A DNA stretch of 10,075 nt from Gammaproteobacteria bacterium. Its GTDB lineage: Bacteria; Pseudomonadota; Gammaproteobacteria; DSM-19610. Shown piece by piece: positions 1-6,023 of the stretch (position 1 is its first letter; each line of letters begins with the position of its first letter). Where the stretch lies: NCBI GenBank assembly GCA_030618475.1, contig JAUXDG010000084.1:1-10075 (forward strand), read 5' to 3'. Below the pieces are notes generated by a model. It had not been told where the DNA came from, did no database searches, and was given only the letters and a program-made list of their open reading frames with translations. The position numbers and the translations under genes are program-made.

Positions 1-11
1 ATTGCCGAGGG

Positions 12-45
12 ATGTGGCCGTCGAGCGTACAGGGATGTATTCACA
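12..45 (+). repeat. Short dispersed-repeat-like motif, copy 1
   Basis: This 34-bp stretch matches 5379-5412 at 30 of 34 positions. The core GGCCGTCGAGCGTACAGGGA (16-35) is identical to 5383-5402, and all four differences are C/T exchanges. It lies in the non-coding stretch before cmk. The second copy sits inside the foldback element after pyrF, so this may be a decayed or partial copy of the same repeat family, cut by the window edge. Positions 1-101 hold no convincing gene: the open frames there have no recognisable product and one simply runs into cmk out of frame. Confidence 0.6.
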
Positions 46-101
46 GCGAGTCATGAAACGGTACAGGAAACCGGGCCACCGCCAAATCATCAGTGTGCAT
101 A

Positions 102-788
102 ATGCCTACAGAATCTTCGATTCCAGTTATTACCATCGACGGCCCCAGTGGTTCAGGCAAGGGAACCATCAGCCGTATGCTTGCCCGAGAACTGGGTTTT
201 CATTTTCTCGACAGCGGGGCTCTGTACCGACTGTTGGCGTTTGCCGCGCAACGGCGCGGGATCGCACTGGATGATGAATCTGCGCTGGCGGCATTGAGTG
301 GGGAACTGGATATCCGATTTCCTGCCGACGGGGACGGTGATCGGGTATTGCTGGACGGAGAGGATGTCGGTGATGCAATCCGCACCGAGGCGGCCGGGAG
401 CGGTGCTTCCCGGGTGGCGGTGCTGCCGGCGGTTCGAGAGGCGTTGCTGGATCGCCAACGCCGTTTCCGTCTGGTTCCCGGTCTGGTGGCTGACGGCAGG
501 GATATGGGTACAGTGGTATTTCCCGATGCAGATGCCAAGATTTTCCTCACTGCAAGTGCCGAGGAGCGTGCAAGGCGACGATGTAAGCAATTGAATGAAA
601 AAAGAATATTAGTCAAGTTCGAGGATGTCCTGGCCGATATCCAGGTGCGTGATGAGCGGGATGCCAGCCGTTCCGTGGCGCCTTTACAGCCGGCGCAGGA
701 TGCTGATCTGCTGGATACCAGCGAGCTCGATATTCCTGCCACTATCGAACGGCTTCGCGATTTAGTAAATAATCGCCTAAACCCGTGA
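102..788 (+). CDS. cmk: Cytidylate kinase (CMP/dCMP kinase)
   Basis: This cytoplasmic enzyme phosphorylates CMP and dCMP with ATP to give CDP and dCDP. The 228-residue product has the P-loop GPSGSGKGT (residues 14-22), the family motif DSGALYR (37-43) and the nucleotide-binding stretch DGRDMGTVVFPDA (131 onward). An Arg-rich lid region (ERARRR) and an RDERDASR segment near the CMP site follow. Length is as usual for the family (E. coli 227). I chose ATG at 102 because the protein then begins a few residues before the conserved VITIDGPSGSGKG. A GTG nine bases upstream is in frame but not needed. No strong Shine-Dalgarno sequence is visible before 102. It lies directly upstream of rpsA, the usual gammaproteobacterial order, and the rpsA promoter candidate overlaps its stop codon. 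Confidence 0.97.
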   Translation: MPTESSIPVITIDGPSGSGKGTISRMLARELGFHFLDSGALYRLLAFAAQRRGIALDDESALAALSGELDIRFPADGDGDRVLLDGEDVGDAIRTEAAGSGASRVAVLPAVREALLDRQRRFRLVPGLVADGRDMGTVVFPDADAKIFLTASAEERARRRCKQLNEKRILVKFEDVLADIQVRDERDASRSVAPLQPAQDADLLDTSELDIPATIERLRDLVNNRLNP

Positions 789-813
789 AATTCAAAGAAT
801 ATACGGTTATAAT
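785..813 (+). promoter_or_regulatory. Sigma-70-type promoter candidate for rpsA
   Basis: A perfect TATAAT (808-813) stands 17 bases after GTGAAA (785-790), which matches the -35 consensus at 4 of 6 positions. Transcription would start near 820, leaving a leader of about 120 bases before rpsA. The -35 overlaps the cmk stop codon. The call is from consensus match only; E. coli rpsA also has its own promoters in this region. Confidence 0.6.
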
Positions 814-828
814 TCGCGTTTACACAGT

Positions 829-857
829 CCGGCGTCTCAAACAGCTGCCGGTTTTTT
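829..857 (+). terminator. Terminator-like hairpin in the rpsA leader
   Basis: CCGGC (829-833) pairs with GCCGG (847-851), with a 13-base loop and an immediate run of six T (852-857). The stem is short, so it is at best a weak intrinsic terminator. It lies between the promoter candidate and rpsA. It could therefore end cmk transcripts or act as an attenuator-like element on rpsA mRNA. Confidence 0.4.
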
Positions 858-866
858 AACTTCAAC

Positions 867-896
867 CCGCCACCGGTTTCGTTACTGGTCGGGCGG
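867..896 (+). promoter_or_regulatory. rpsA leader stem-loop
   Basis: The arms are 867-877 and 884-896. Five pairs CCGCC/GGCGG are followed, after a two-base bulge (890-891), by six more pairs (872-877 with 884-889, one G-U), closing on the loop TTCGTT. In E. coli, S1 represses its own translation through structured hairpins in the rpsA leader. This hairpin, 44 bases before the start codon, is a candidate for that role, which is inferred from position and structure only. Confidence 0.45.
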
Positions 897-940
897 ATTT
901 TGTATGCCGTTGCACAATGCGGCGGAAGGATTATTCACCC

Positions 941-2617
941 ATGTCTGAAAGTTTTGCTGAACTCTTTGAAGAAAGCCTGGTTAACAAAGAAATGCGTCCA
1001 GGCACGATTGTTACTGGAACTGTTGTTGATATCCAATCCGACGCAGTCATCGTGAATGCAGGTCTGAAGTCGGAAGGCGTTATCCCGATAGAACAGTTTT
1101 ACAATAATCAGGGTGAAGTCGAAGTCGTTGTTGGCGACGCTGTTGAAGTATCTCTGGATGCTGTTGAAGACGGCTTTGGCGCAACACGTCTGTCGCGTGA
1201 AAAAGCCAAGCGTGCCCAGGTCTGGAAACGGCTGGAGCAGGCATCTGAAGATGGCGAAATTGTTACAGGCGTTATCAGCGGTAAAGTGAAAGGTGGTTTC
1301 ACTGTTGATATCGAGGATATCCGTGCCTTCCTTCCAGGTTCTCTGGTTGATGTGCGTCCGGTACGTGACACGACCTACCTGGAAGGTAAAGAACTCGAAT
1401 TTAAGATTATTAAGCTCGATCAGCGCCGCAACAATGTCGTGGTCTCCCGCCGTGCGGTGGTCGAGTCTGAATACAGTGCCGAGCGTGAACAACTGCTGGA
1501 AAGCCTGCAGGAAGGTGCTCAGGTCAAAGGTATCGTCAAGAACCTCACCGACTACGGTGTCTTCGTGGATCTGGGTGGTATCGATGGTCTGCTGCATATT
1601 ACCGATATGGCCTGGAAGCGCGTCAAGCATCCGTCTGAAATCGTCGACGTCGGCCAGGAAATTGATGTCAAGGTGCTCAAGTTCGATCGCGAGCGCAACC
1701 GTGTGTCCCTCGGCCTGAAACAGCTGGGTCAGGATCCGTGGGCCGATCTGGCCCGTCGCTACCCGGAAAGCACGCGTCTGTTTGGCGCCGTTACCAATAT
1801 TGCCGACTACGGTTGTTTCGTGGAAATCGAGGATGGCGTGGAAGGCCTGGTGCACGTATCCGAGATGGACTGGACCAACAAGAATGTTAATCCCGGCAAG
1901 GTGGTGCATATCGGCCAGGAAGTCGAAGTCATGGTGCTGGATATCGATGAAGAACGCCGTCGCATCTCACTGGGTATGAAGCAAGTGCACGCCAACCCCT
2001 GGGACGAGTTCTCTGCGACACGTAACAAGGGGGATCACGTCAAGGGCACCATCAAGTCAATTACCGATTTCGGTATCTTCATCGGACTGGATGGCGGTAT
2101 CGATGGCCTGATTCACCTGTCCGATATCTCCTGGAACGAAACCGGTGAAGAAGCTGTTCGCAGCTACAAGAAGGGCGAAGAGCTGGAAGCGGTGGTCCTC
2201 TCGGTCGATGCCGAGCGTGAACGGATTTCCTTGGGTATCAAACAGCTGGAGAAGGATCCTTTCTCCGGATTCTCGGCAGATAATGCTAAAGGAAGTATCG
2301 TCAAGGGCGTTATTAAGGAAGTCGATGCCAAAGCAGCGATTGTCGATCTGGGTGACGGCATTGAAGGTACGTTGCGCGCCTCCGAACTTGCGCGCGACCG
2401 GGTTGAAGATGCCCGCACCGTGCTGAGCGTCGGCCAGGAGATCGAGGCCAAGTATATTGGTATGGATCGTAAGACTCGCACCATCGCACTCTCTATCAAG
2501 GCGAAGGACAGTGATGAAGAGGCGGCAGCGGTTAAGGATTACAGTCGTGGTACTGGTGCAGTAGGCACCAAACTGGGCGATGTTTTGAAGGAACAACTTG
2601 AAAATAGTGGTGACTAA
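941..2617 (+). CDS. rpsA: 30S ribosomal protein S1
   Basis: S1 is the large mRNA-binding protein of the small ribosomal subunit, needed to initiate on structured or weakly Shine-Dalgarno-led messages. The product has 558 residues (E. coli 557) and six successive S1 OB-fold repeats at roughly residues 19-87, 105-171, 192-260, 277-347, 364-434 and 451-520. Repeats 3-5 carry the clear pattern G.V..(I/L)TDYGVFV(D/E)(L/I)..GI.GL.H, and each ends in R..SLG(L/M/I)KQ. I chose ATG at 941 because MSESFAELFEESL matches the family N terminus. An in-frame ATG at 917 would add eight unrelated residues. AAGGA at 926-930 stands ten bases before 941, a slightly long spacing. The first ~500 codons look less GC-rich at third positions early in the gene, as is common in highly expressed genes. 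The leader contains two hairpins that may mediate autoregulation. Confidence 0.98.
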   Translation: MSESFAELFEESLVNKEMRPGTIVTGTVVDIQSDAVIVNAGLKSEGVIPIEQFYNNQGEVEVVVGDAVEVSLDAVEDGFGATRLSREKAKRAQVWKRLEQASEDGEIVTGVISGKVKGGFTVDIEDIRAFLPGSLVDVRPVRDTTYLEGKELEFKIIKLDQRRNNVVVSRRAVVESEYSAEREQLLESLQEGAQVKGIVKNLTDYGVFVDLGGIDGLLHITDMAWKRVKHPSEIVDVGQEIDVKVLKFDRERNRVSLGLKQLGQDPWADLARRYPESTRLFGAVTNIADYGCFVEIEDGVEGLVHVSEMDWTNKNVNPGKVVHIGQEVEVMVLDIDEERRRISLGMKQVHANPWDEFSATRNKGDHVKGTIKSITDFGIFIGLDGGIDGLIHLSDISWNETGEEAVRSYKKGEELEAVVLSVDAERERISLGIKQLEKDPFSGFSADNAKGSIVKGVIKEVDAKAAIVDLGDGIEGTLRASELARDRVEDARTVLSVGQEIEAKYIGMDRKTRTIALSIKAKDSDEEAAAVKDYSRGTGAVGTKLGDVLKEQLENSGD

Positions 2618-2630
2618 TCAATGGATTGGT

Positions 2631-2673
2631 CTAAACTTACGTTTAGGGTGTAAGGGAGGCAGGCGGCCTCCCT
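2631..2673 (+). other. Two hairpins between rpsA and ihfB
   Basis: CTAAAC/GTTTAG (2631-2636 and 2641-2646) closes on a TTAC loop, and AGGGAGGC/GCCTCCCT (2653-2660 and 2666-2673) closes on a five-base loop. Neither is followed by a T run, so they do not look like complete intrinsic terminators. They may protect the rpsA mRNA 3' end or reduce read-through into ihfB. The role is inferred. Confidence 0.5.
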
Positions 2674-2694
2674 CAACCAAATGGGGACAGAAAT

Positions 2695-3033
2695 ATGACA
2701 AAGTCTGAGTTAATCGAAATACTCGCGGCTACAAACAGTCATCTAAACCATAGGGATGTGGAGCTGGCGGTCAAAAGCCTGATTGAGCAGATGAGTCAGT
2801 CCCTCTCCACGGGCCACAGGATAGAAATACGTGGTTTTGGCAGCTTCTCGCTGCACTACCGCCCGCCCCGCATGGGGCGGAATCCCAAGACCGGGGAAGC
2901 TGTTGCGCTGGCGGCGAAATATGTGCCGCATTTCAAGCCGGGCAAGGAGCTGCGCGAGAGGGTGAATGTCTATGGTCGCAGTGAGGCAGTCGGGGATACA
3001 GCAGCCGTTTCGAGTGAAAGCAGCTTGTTCTGA
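2695..3033 (+). CDS. ihfB: Integration host factor beta subunit
   Basis: With the alpha subunit (himA/ihfA, not in this window) this forms IHF, a nucleoid protein that bends DNA sharply at specific sites. The N-terminal dimer core is followed by RIEIRGFGSFSLHYR (42-56) and the DNA-inserting arm RNPKTGE, with the intercalating proline at 64. E44 and R46, the beta-subunit contact residues, are present. The IHF-typical end KYVPHFKPGKELRERVNVYG stops at residue 94, where E. coli IhfB ends. Here 18 more residues follow (95-112, rich in Ser, Ala, Glu and Val), a low-complexity tail. GGGGA at 2683-2687 stands seven bases before the ATG. The gene ends 26 bases before a strong terminator. Confidence 0.97.
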   Translation: MTKSELIEILAATNSHLNHRDVELAVKSLIEQMSQSLSTGHRIEIRGFGSFSLHYRPPRMGRNPKTGEAVALAAKYVPHFKPGKELRERVNVYGRSEAVGDTAAVSSESSLF

Positions 3034-3059
3034 ATAGACGGATTCCCGTGGTTTCAATG

Positions 3060-3091
3060 AAAGGGGGCAGATTTAACATCTGTCCCCTTTT
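3060..3091 (+). terminator. Intrinsic terminator after ihfB
   Basis: The arms 3060-3072 and 3078-3090 form about 13 pairs around a five-base TTAAC loop. The GC-rich part is GGGGGCAGAT against ATCTGTCCCC with one G-U pair. The descending arm runs into TTTTATTT (3088-3095). Because the ascending arm begins with A residues it could also work on the minus strand. It separates cmk-rpsA-ihfB from lapA-lapB-pyrF. Confidence 0.85.
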
Positions 3092-3115
3092 ATTTATGAA
3101 GCCGCTTTTTTGAGT

Positions 3116-3144
3116 TTGCCGATAAGCACCAAACCACAGATAAT
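3116..3144 (+). promoter_or_regulatory. Promoter candidate for lapA-lapB-pyrF
   Basis: TTGCCG (3116-3121, 4 of 6 to the -35 consensus) is 17 bases from GATAAT (3139-3144, 5 of 6 to the -10 consensus). Transcription would start near 3151, about 28 bases before lapA. A separate promoter is expected here because a strong terminator stands just upstream. The call is from consensus match only. Confidence 0.55.
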
Positions 3145-3178
3145 GACCGTTCCTGAGAAATGTGCATGAGGGGCGGAA

Positions 3179-3466
3179 ATGGTACGCCTGTTTGGTTTTC
3201 TTTCATTGATTGTTCTTGTCGTGTTCGGCTTGTCCTTTGCAGTACTCAATGCCGAACCCGTCTCCCTTAACTACTATTTCGGATATCGCGATATTCCGCT
3301 TTCCATGATCGTCGTCCTGTCTCTGGCAGTGGGCGCCGTCATCGGCATACTCGTCAGTATGGGTATGATCCTGCGGCTCAAGCAGCAGCTGGGTGGTCTG
3401 CGCAGGAAACTGCAGGTTGCCGAGAAGCACGCCGACCTGTTGCATATTCTCCCGGCCAAAGAATAA
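3179..3466 (+). CDS. lapA: Lipopolysaccharide assembly protein A (DUF1049)
   Basis: This is a small inner-membrane protein of 95 residues that partners LapB. In E. coli the pair adjusts lipopolysaccharide synthesis to the membrane's needs through FtsH-dependent turnover of LpxC. Two hydrophobic segments are visible (about residues 3-22 and 41-63), separated by the short periplasmic stretch NAEPVSLNYYFGYRDIPLS. A basic, coiled-coil-like cytoplasmic end follows (RLKQQLGGLRRKLQVAEKH). The pattern 'N..PV.LNY..G...IPLS' is typical of LapA. GAGG at 3169-3172 stands six bases before the ATG. lapB starts seven bases after its stop, so the two are surely co-transcribed and probably translationally coupled. 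Confidence 0.93.
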   Translation: MVRLFGFLSLIVLVVFGLSFAVLNAEPVSLNYYFGYRDIPLSMIVVLSLAVGAVIGILVSMGMILRLKQQLGGLRRKLQVAEKHADLLHILPAKE

Positions 3467-3473
3467 AAGAGGC

Positions 3474-4517
3474 ATGCAAGCACTGCTCTGGCTGCTGTTA
3501 CCGCTTGCGGCTGCGTCCGGCTGGTGGATGGCGCAGTATAGCGAAAGAAAAAAGAAAACCTGCTCCCGGGCCATGCTGAACTCAGCGTACGGACAGGGTA
3601 TCCACTATTTACTCAATGAGCAGCCCGATAAGGCATCTGAGGTTCTCATTCAGATGGTTGAAGTGGACCCCGATACCGTCGAGTTGCACCTTGCCCTGGG
3701 GAGTCTGTTCAGGCAGCGGGGAGAGGTTGACCGCGCCATTGCAGTACATCAGAACATCATCGCTCGATCAAAACTGAGCAAGACCCTGCGTAACCAGGCT
3801 AGCCTGGAACTCGGGCGTGATTTTCTGAAAGCGGGTTTGCTGGATCGAGCGGAGCAGCTTCTTTTGAGCCTGCTGGAAAGAAAAGAATATGAGAAAGTCG
3901 TGTGCCAGTACCTGATCGATATATACCAGCAGGTAAAGGAGTGGGGAAAAGCGCTTGAGATCGGCGAGCGTCTGGTGACGCTGGATTCAGACGCATGGAA
4001 ACTGCGTCTGGCGCAATATCATTGTGAGCTCGGTGATGCCGCATTGCAGAGAACTGATCTTGATCTGGCATTACAGGAAGCAGAACAGGCGTGGATTGAG
4101 GACCCGAGCTGCGTGCGTGCGACGTTGCTGAAGGGGAATGTCTACCAGCTCAGGGGTGACTATCGCTCTGCGATAGAGACCTATCGCTACGTCGAGGCAC
4201 AGAACCCCTGTCTCATGCCGGAAGTGACTGGCGGGATCCAGAACTGCTATAAGCGCTTGGGTGACAGGAAAAGCTGGGAAGACTACCTTAGCGGTCTTGT
4301 CGAGCGGCATAGTGAGCTGGTGTTTTTGCAGAAAAATCAGACGGGGCAGCAGTTACAGAAACCGGCGCTGCAACAGCTGCGCTATCGTTGTGACGAATGT
4401 GGCTTTACCAGCAGGAAGTTGTTCTGGCAATGTCCGGGTTGTCAGAACTGGAGCAGTGTAAAGCCGATAACTCATGAGAGCGGGACAAGTGACTGCGCGT
4501 TGCGGGATGCGCTGTGA
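3474..4517 (+). CDS. lapB: Lipopolysaccharide assembly protein B, short form
   Basis: LapB is an inner-membrane-anchored TPR protein that delivers LpxC to the FtsH protease. An N-terminal membrane anchor (QALLWLLLPLAAASGWWMA, residues 2-20) is followed by TPR-like helical repeats from about residue 40 to 290, including GSLFRQRGEVDRAI. A C-terminal rubredoxin-type zinc motif has Cys306, 309, 320 and 323 (CDEC...CPGC) and NWSSVKPI. The product has 347 residues against 389 in E. coli. The zinc cysteines stand about 51 residues closer to the N terminus, so roughly one and a half TPR units before the motif are missing in frame. About nine extra residues follow at the end. ATG at 3474 aligns with the family start, but its only Shine-Dalgarno-like GAGG (3469-3472) is one base away, so translation is probably coupled to lapA. 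Confidence 0.95.
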   Translation: MQALLWLLLPLAAASGWWMAQYSERKKKTCSRAMLNSAYGQGIHYLLNEQPDKASEVLIQMVEVDPDTVELHLALGSLFRQRGEVDRAIAVHQNIIARSKLSKTLRNQASLELGRDFLKAGLLDRAEQLLLSLLERKEYEKVVCQYLIDIYQQVKEWGKALEIGERLVTLDSDAWKLRLAQYHCELGDAALQRTDLDLALQEAEQAWIEDPSCVRATLLKGNVYQLRGDYRSAIETYRYVEAQNPCLMPEVTGGIQNCYKRLGDRKSWEDYLSGLVERHSELVFLQKNQTGQQLQKPALQQLRYRCDECGFTSRKLFWQCPGCQNWSSVKPITHESGTSDCALRDAL

Positions 4518-4531
4518 ATAAATTTCCGTCT

Positions 4532-4562
4532 GCCGACGTTACCGCAATGTGTTGTCGTCGGC
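4532..4562 (+). other. Hairpin between lapB and pyrF
   Basis: GCCGACG (4532-4538) pairs perfectly with CGTCGGC (4556-4562) around a 17-base loop. No T run follows, so it is unlikely to stop transcription into pyrF. It could lower pyrF expression or stabilise the lapB end of the message. Confidence 0.35.
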
Positions 4563-4596
4563 GCGGTGCCTGGCTTGCGGAAACAGGGAAATCGGA

Positions 4597-5328
4597 ATGA
4601 ATGATGCAGCGATCGTAGATCCACGAGTGATAGTCGCACTGGATTTTTCAAACGGTGATCAGGCCAGGCAGTTCGTTGACCGGCTGGAACCGGGAAGTTG
4701 CCGGCTGAAAATCGGTAAGGAATTGTTTACACGTGAGGGACCCGAACTGGTGCGCTATTTCACGGCAAACGGGCATGAGGTTTTTCTGGATCTCAAGTTC
4801 CACGATATCCCGAATACTGTCGCACGAGCCTGTCAGGCGGCAGCGGCATTAGGCGTATGGATGATGAATGTGCATGCCTCAGGCGGAAGCAGGATGATGT
4901 CAGCCGCAAGGGCCGCGCTGGATGAGCTTGATGGACCGAATCGCCCCTTGCTGATTGGTGTGACGGTCCTGACCAGCATGGCTGGTGAAGATCTGAGAGA
5001 GCTTGGTGTGAATGCCGACCCCGGGGAACAGGTGTTACGGCTTGCCACGCTGGCCAGGGCGTCGGGGCTGGACGGTGTCGTCTGTTCTCCACAAGAGGCT
5101 TCGTTGTTGCGTGATGAGTTTGGGGAAAAGTTCAAGTTGGTGACACCCGGGATACGACCCAAAGGGGCTTCAATAGACGACCAGAGCCGTGTATTAACAC
5201 CAGCCGACGCTATACGTAGTGGCGCAGATTACCTGGTCATGGGGCGTCCGATTACAAGAGCCGAAGATCCGGCTTCAGTGCTTCATGATATAAACCAGGA
5301 GTTACAGGACGCAGTCCGGGATTATTAA
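4597..5328 (+). CDS. pyrF: Orotidine 5'-phosphate decarboxylase
   Basis: PyrF decarboxylates OMP to UMP, the last step of de novo pyrimidine synthesis, as a cytoplasmic TIM-barrel dimer. The 243-residue product (E. coli 245) shows VALDF with Asp16, the phosphate/substrate-site stretch LKIGKELF with Lys38, and the catalytic signature DLKFHDIPNT with Asp65, Lys67 and Asp70. NVHASGG, the VTPGIRP loop and the phosphate-binding GRPIT (Arg217) follow. I chose ATG at 4597, which lies ten codons before the conserved RVIVALDF and six bases after AGGGAA (4585-4590). Upstream GTG starts in frame would add an unconserved Cys/Arg-rich leader. It is the last gene of the plus-strand block, and its stop codon (5326-5328) coincides with the first bases of the foldback element. 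Confidence 0.97.
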   Translation: MNDAAIVDPRVIVALDFSNGDQARQFVDRLEPGSCRLKIGKELFTREGPELVRYFTANGHEVFLDLKFHDIPNTVARACQAAAALGVWMMNVHASGGSRMMSAARAALDELDGPNRPLLIGVTVLTSMAGEDLRELGVNADPGEQVLRLATLARASGLDGVVCSPQEASLLRDEFGEKFKLVTPGIRPKGASIDDQSRVLTPADAIRSGADYLVMGRPITRAEDPASVLHDINQELQDAVRDY

Positions 5329-5494
5329 GGCGTACGTAAGTTAGCCGACACAAGCTTGCGGGACCGTCGGCCGCATGCACGCGGCCGTCGAGCGTACAGG
5401 GACGTATTTACAAGGTGAATTGCGTAGCAAGAAAGGATCCCCTGGGGGACAGCGTGTCTCGCCAGCTTATGTCGGCTAACTTACACATGCCTTA
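5326..5494 (+). repeat. Foldback (MITE-like) element with about 31-bp inverted repeats
   Basis: GTAAGTTAGCCGACACAAGCT (5336-5356) is the reverse complement of 5464-5484 with one mismatch in 21 bases. The symmetry continues outward to TAAGGC (5326-5331) against GCCTTA (5489-5494) with a few transitions, giving arms of about 31 bases. The interior holds a second hairpin, CGGCCGC/GCGGCCG (5369-5375 and 5382-5388 region), the shared repeat 5379-5412 and GACA/TGTC near 5449-5457. No open frame of note lies inside. Size and structure fit a non-autonomous mobile element, and transcribed it could fold into one long stem. I see no convincing target-site duplication. The left arm starts on the pyrF stop codon, so the element or its relic abuts the gene exactly. 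Confidence 0.7.
5379..5412 (+). repeat. Short dispersed-repeat-like motif, copy 2
   Basis: This copy matches 12-45 at 30 of 34 bases, with a 20-base identical core at 5383-5402. It lies within the foldback element, on the same strand as the first copy. Confidence 0.6.
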
Positions 5495-5573
5495 GTAACA
5501 GCTTGTGGTTAAGTATATGGGTGTTGTGAACTGATTTATCAACCATTGGAGCCGGCGGTCTGCCTGCGCGGGC

Positions 5574-6023
5574 TCAGCTGGCCGGGTCTTTACACCTGAA
5601 TTCAAGGATGGTGCCGTCGGTCCCGGTAATCTCGACCTGCGTACCAACTGCACAATTCTCCCCGCGGATTTTCCAGCTTGAATCGTCCACGCGGATTTTC
5701 CCGATACCGTCAATGATTGGTTCCTGCAGGGTGAAAGTGCGGCCGATGTACTGTTCTCCACGGCGGTTCAGCGCCGGTTGATCTGTGTCACCGGGTGTGG
5801 CGCGAAAGAACTTGCGCCAGATGATGATGCTGACCACCGACAGCACGGAAAAGAGCAGCACCTGGTATTCCCACGACAGGGTCGGGGACAGGTAGACCAG
5901 CCCGCCCACCGCACCGGCAGCGATGCCCAGCCACAAAAAGAATGCGCCGGGTGCGAAGACTTCAAAAATGATCAATGCTGCGGCCAGTATCCACCAGTGC
6001 CAGTAATCGAGCTGTTCCAGCAT
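5574..6023 (-). CDS. ybbJ: NfeD-family membrane protein, partner of QmcA
   Basis: This is a small inner-membrane protein of 149 residues resembling E. coli YbbJ. Members are encoded next to SPFH/stomatin proteins and are thought to work with them at membrane microdomains; their biochemical role is not settled. Three hydrophobic segments (about residues 11-24, 27-46 and 52-70) are followed by a basic stop and an OB-fold domain (about 85-145). The domain shows the NfeD pattern NRRGEQYIGRTFTLQEPI and G.GKIRVDDSSWKIRGE, close to YbbJ 'RVGDSSWPV'. The long-form N-terminal protease domain of other NfeD proteins is absent. ATG at 6023 overlaps the qmcA stop by one base (TGATG). A GTG three bases earlier (6026) would give a GTGA overlap and is equally possible. 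Translation is surely coupled to qmcA. Confidence 0.92.
   Translation of the reverse strand: MLEQLDYWHWWILAAALIIFEVFAPGAFFLWLGIAAGAVGGLVYLSPTLSWEYQVLLFSVLSVVSIIIWRKFFRATPGDTDQPALNRRGEQYIGRTFTLQEPIIDGIGKIRVDDSSWKIRGENCAVGTQVEITGTDGTILEFRCKDPAS

Noticed and set aside
93..101. GTG start three codons upstream for cmk
   Set aside because: It adds only MCI before the ATG at 102, with no better ribosome site.
2..274. Open frame of 90 codons covering the window start and the cmk 5' end
   Set aside because: It overlaps cmk in another frame, its composition (Arg, His, Gln, Tyr-rich) is not protein-like, and its first part is the repeat at 12-45.
200..865. 221-codon minus-strand frame opposite cmk
   Set aside because: Ser/Arg/Ala-rich antisense composition with no motifs; cmk is certain on the plus strand.
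917..940. Upstream in-frame ATG for rpsA
   Set aside because: It would add MRRKDYSP, unrelated to the S1 family start, and the AAGGA ribosome site lies inside that extension.
935..1909. 324-codon minus-strand frame opposite rpsA
   Set aside because: It is an antisense shadow of strongly biased rpsA codons; no recognisable motif, and rpsA is certain.
3094..3178. Minus-strand frame ending FSGTVIICGLVLIGKLKKAAS, like the C-terminal membrane tail of a protein
   Set aside because: Only about 27 codons lie outside lapA and there is no start or body. The hydrophobic-basic ending could be chance, and it falls where the lapA promoter and ribosome site are expected.
5550..5575. GAGCC/GGCTC hairpin beyond the nfeD stop as a terminator
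   Set aside because: Five-pair stem with a 16-base loop and no T run on either strand; too weak to call.
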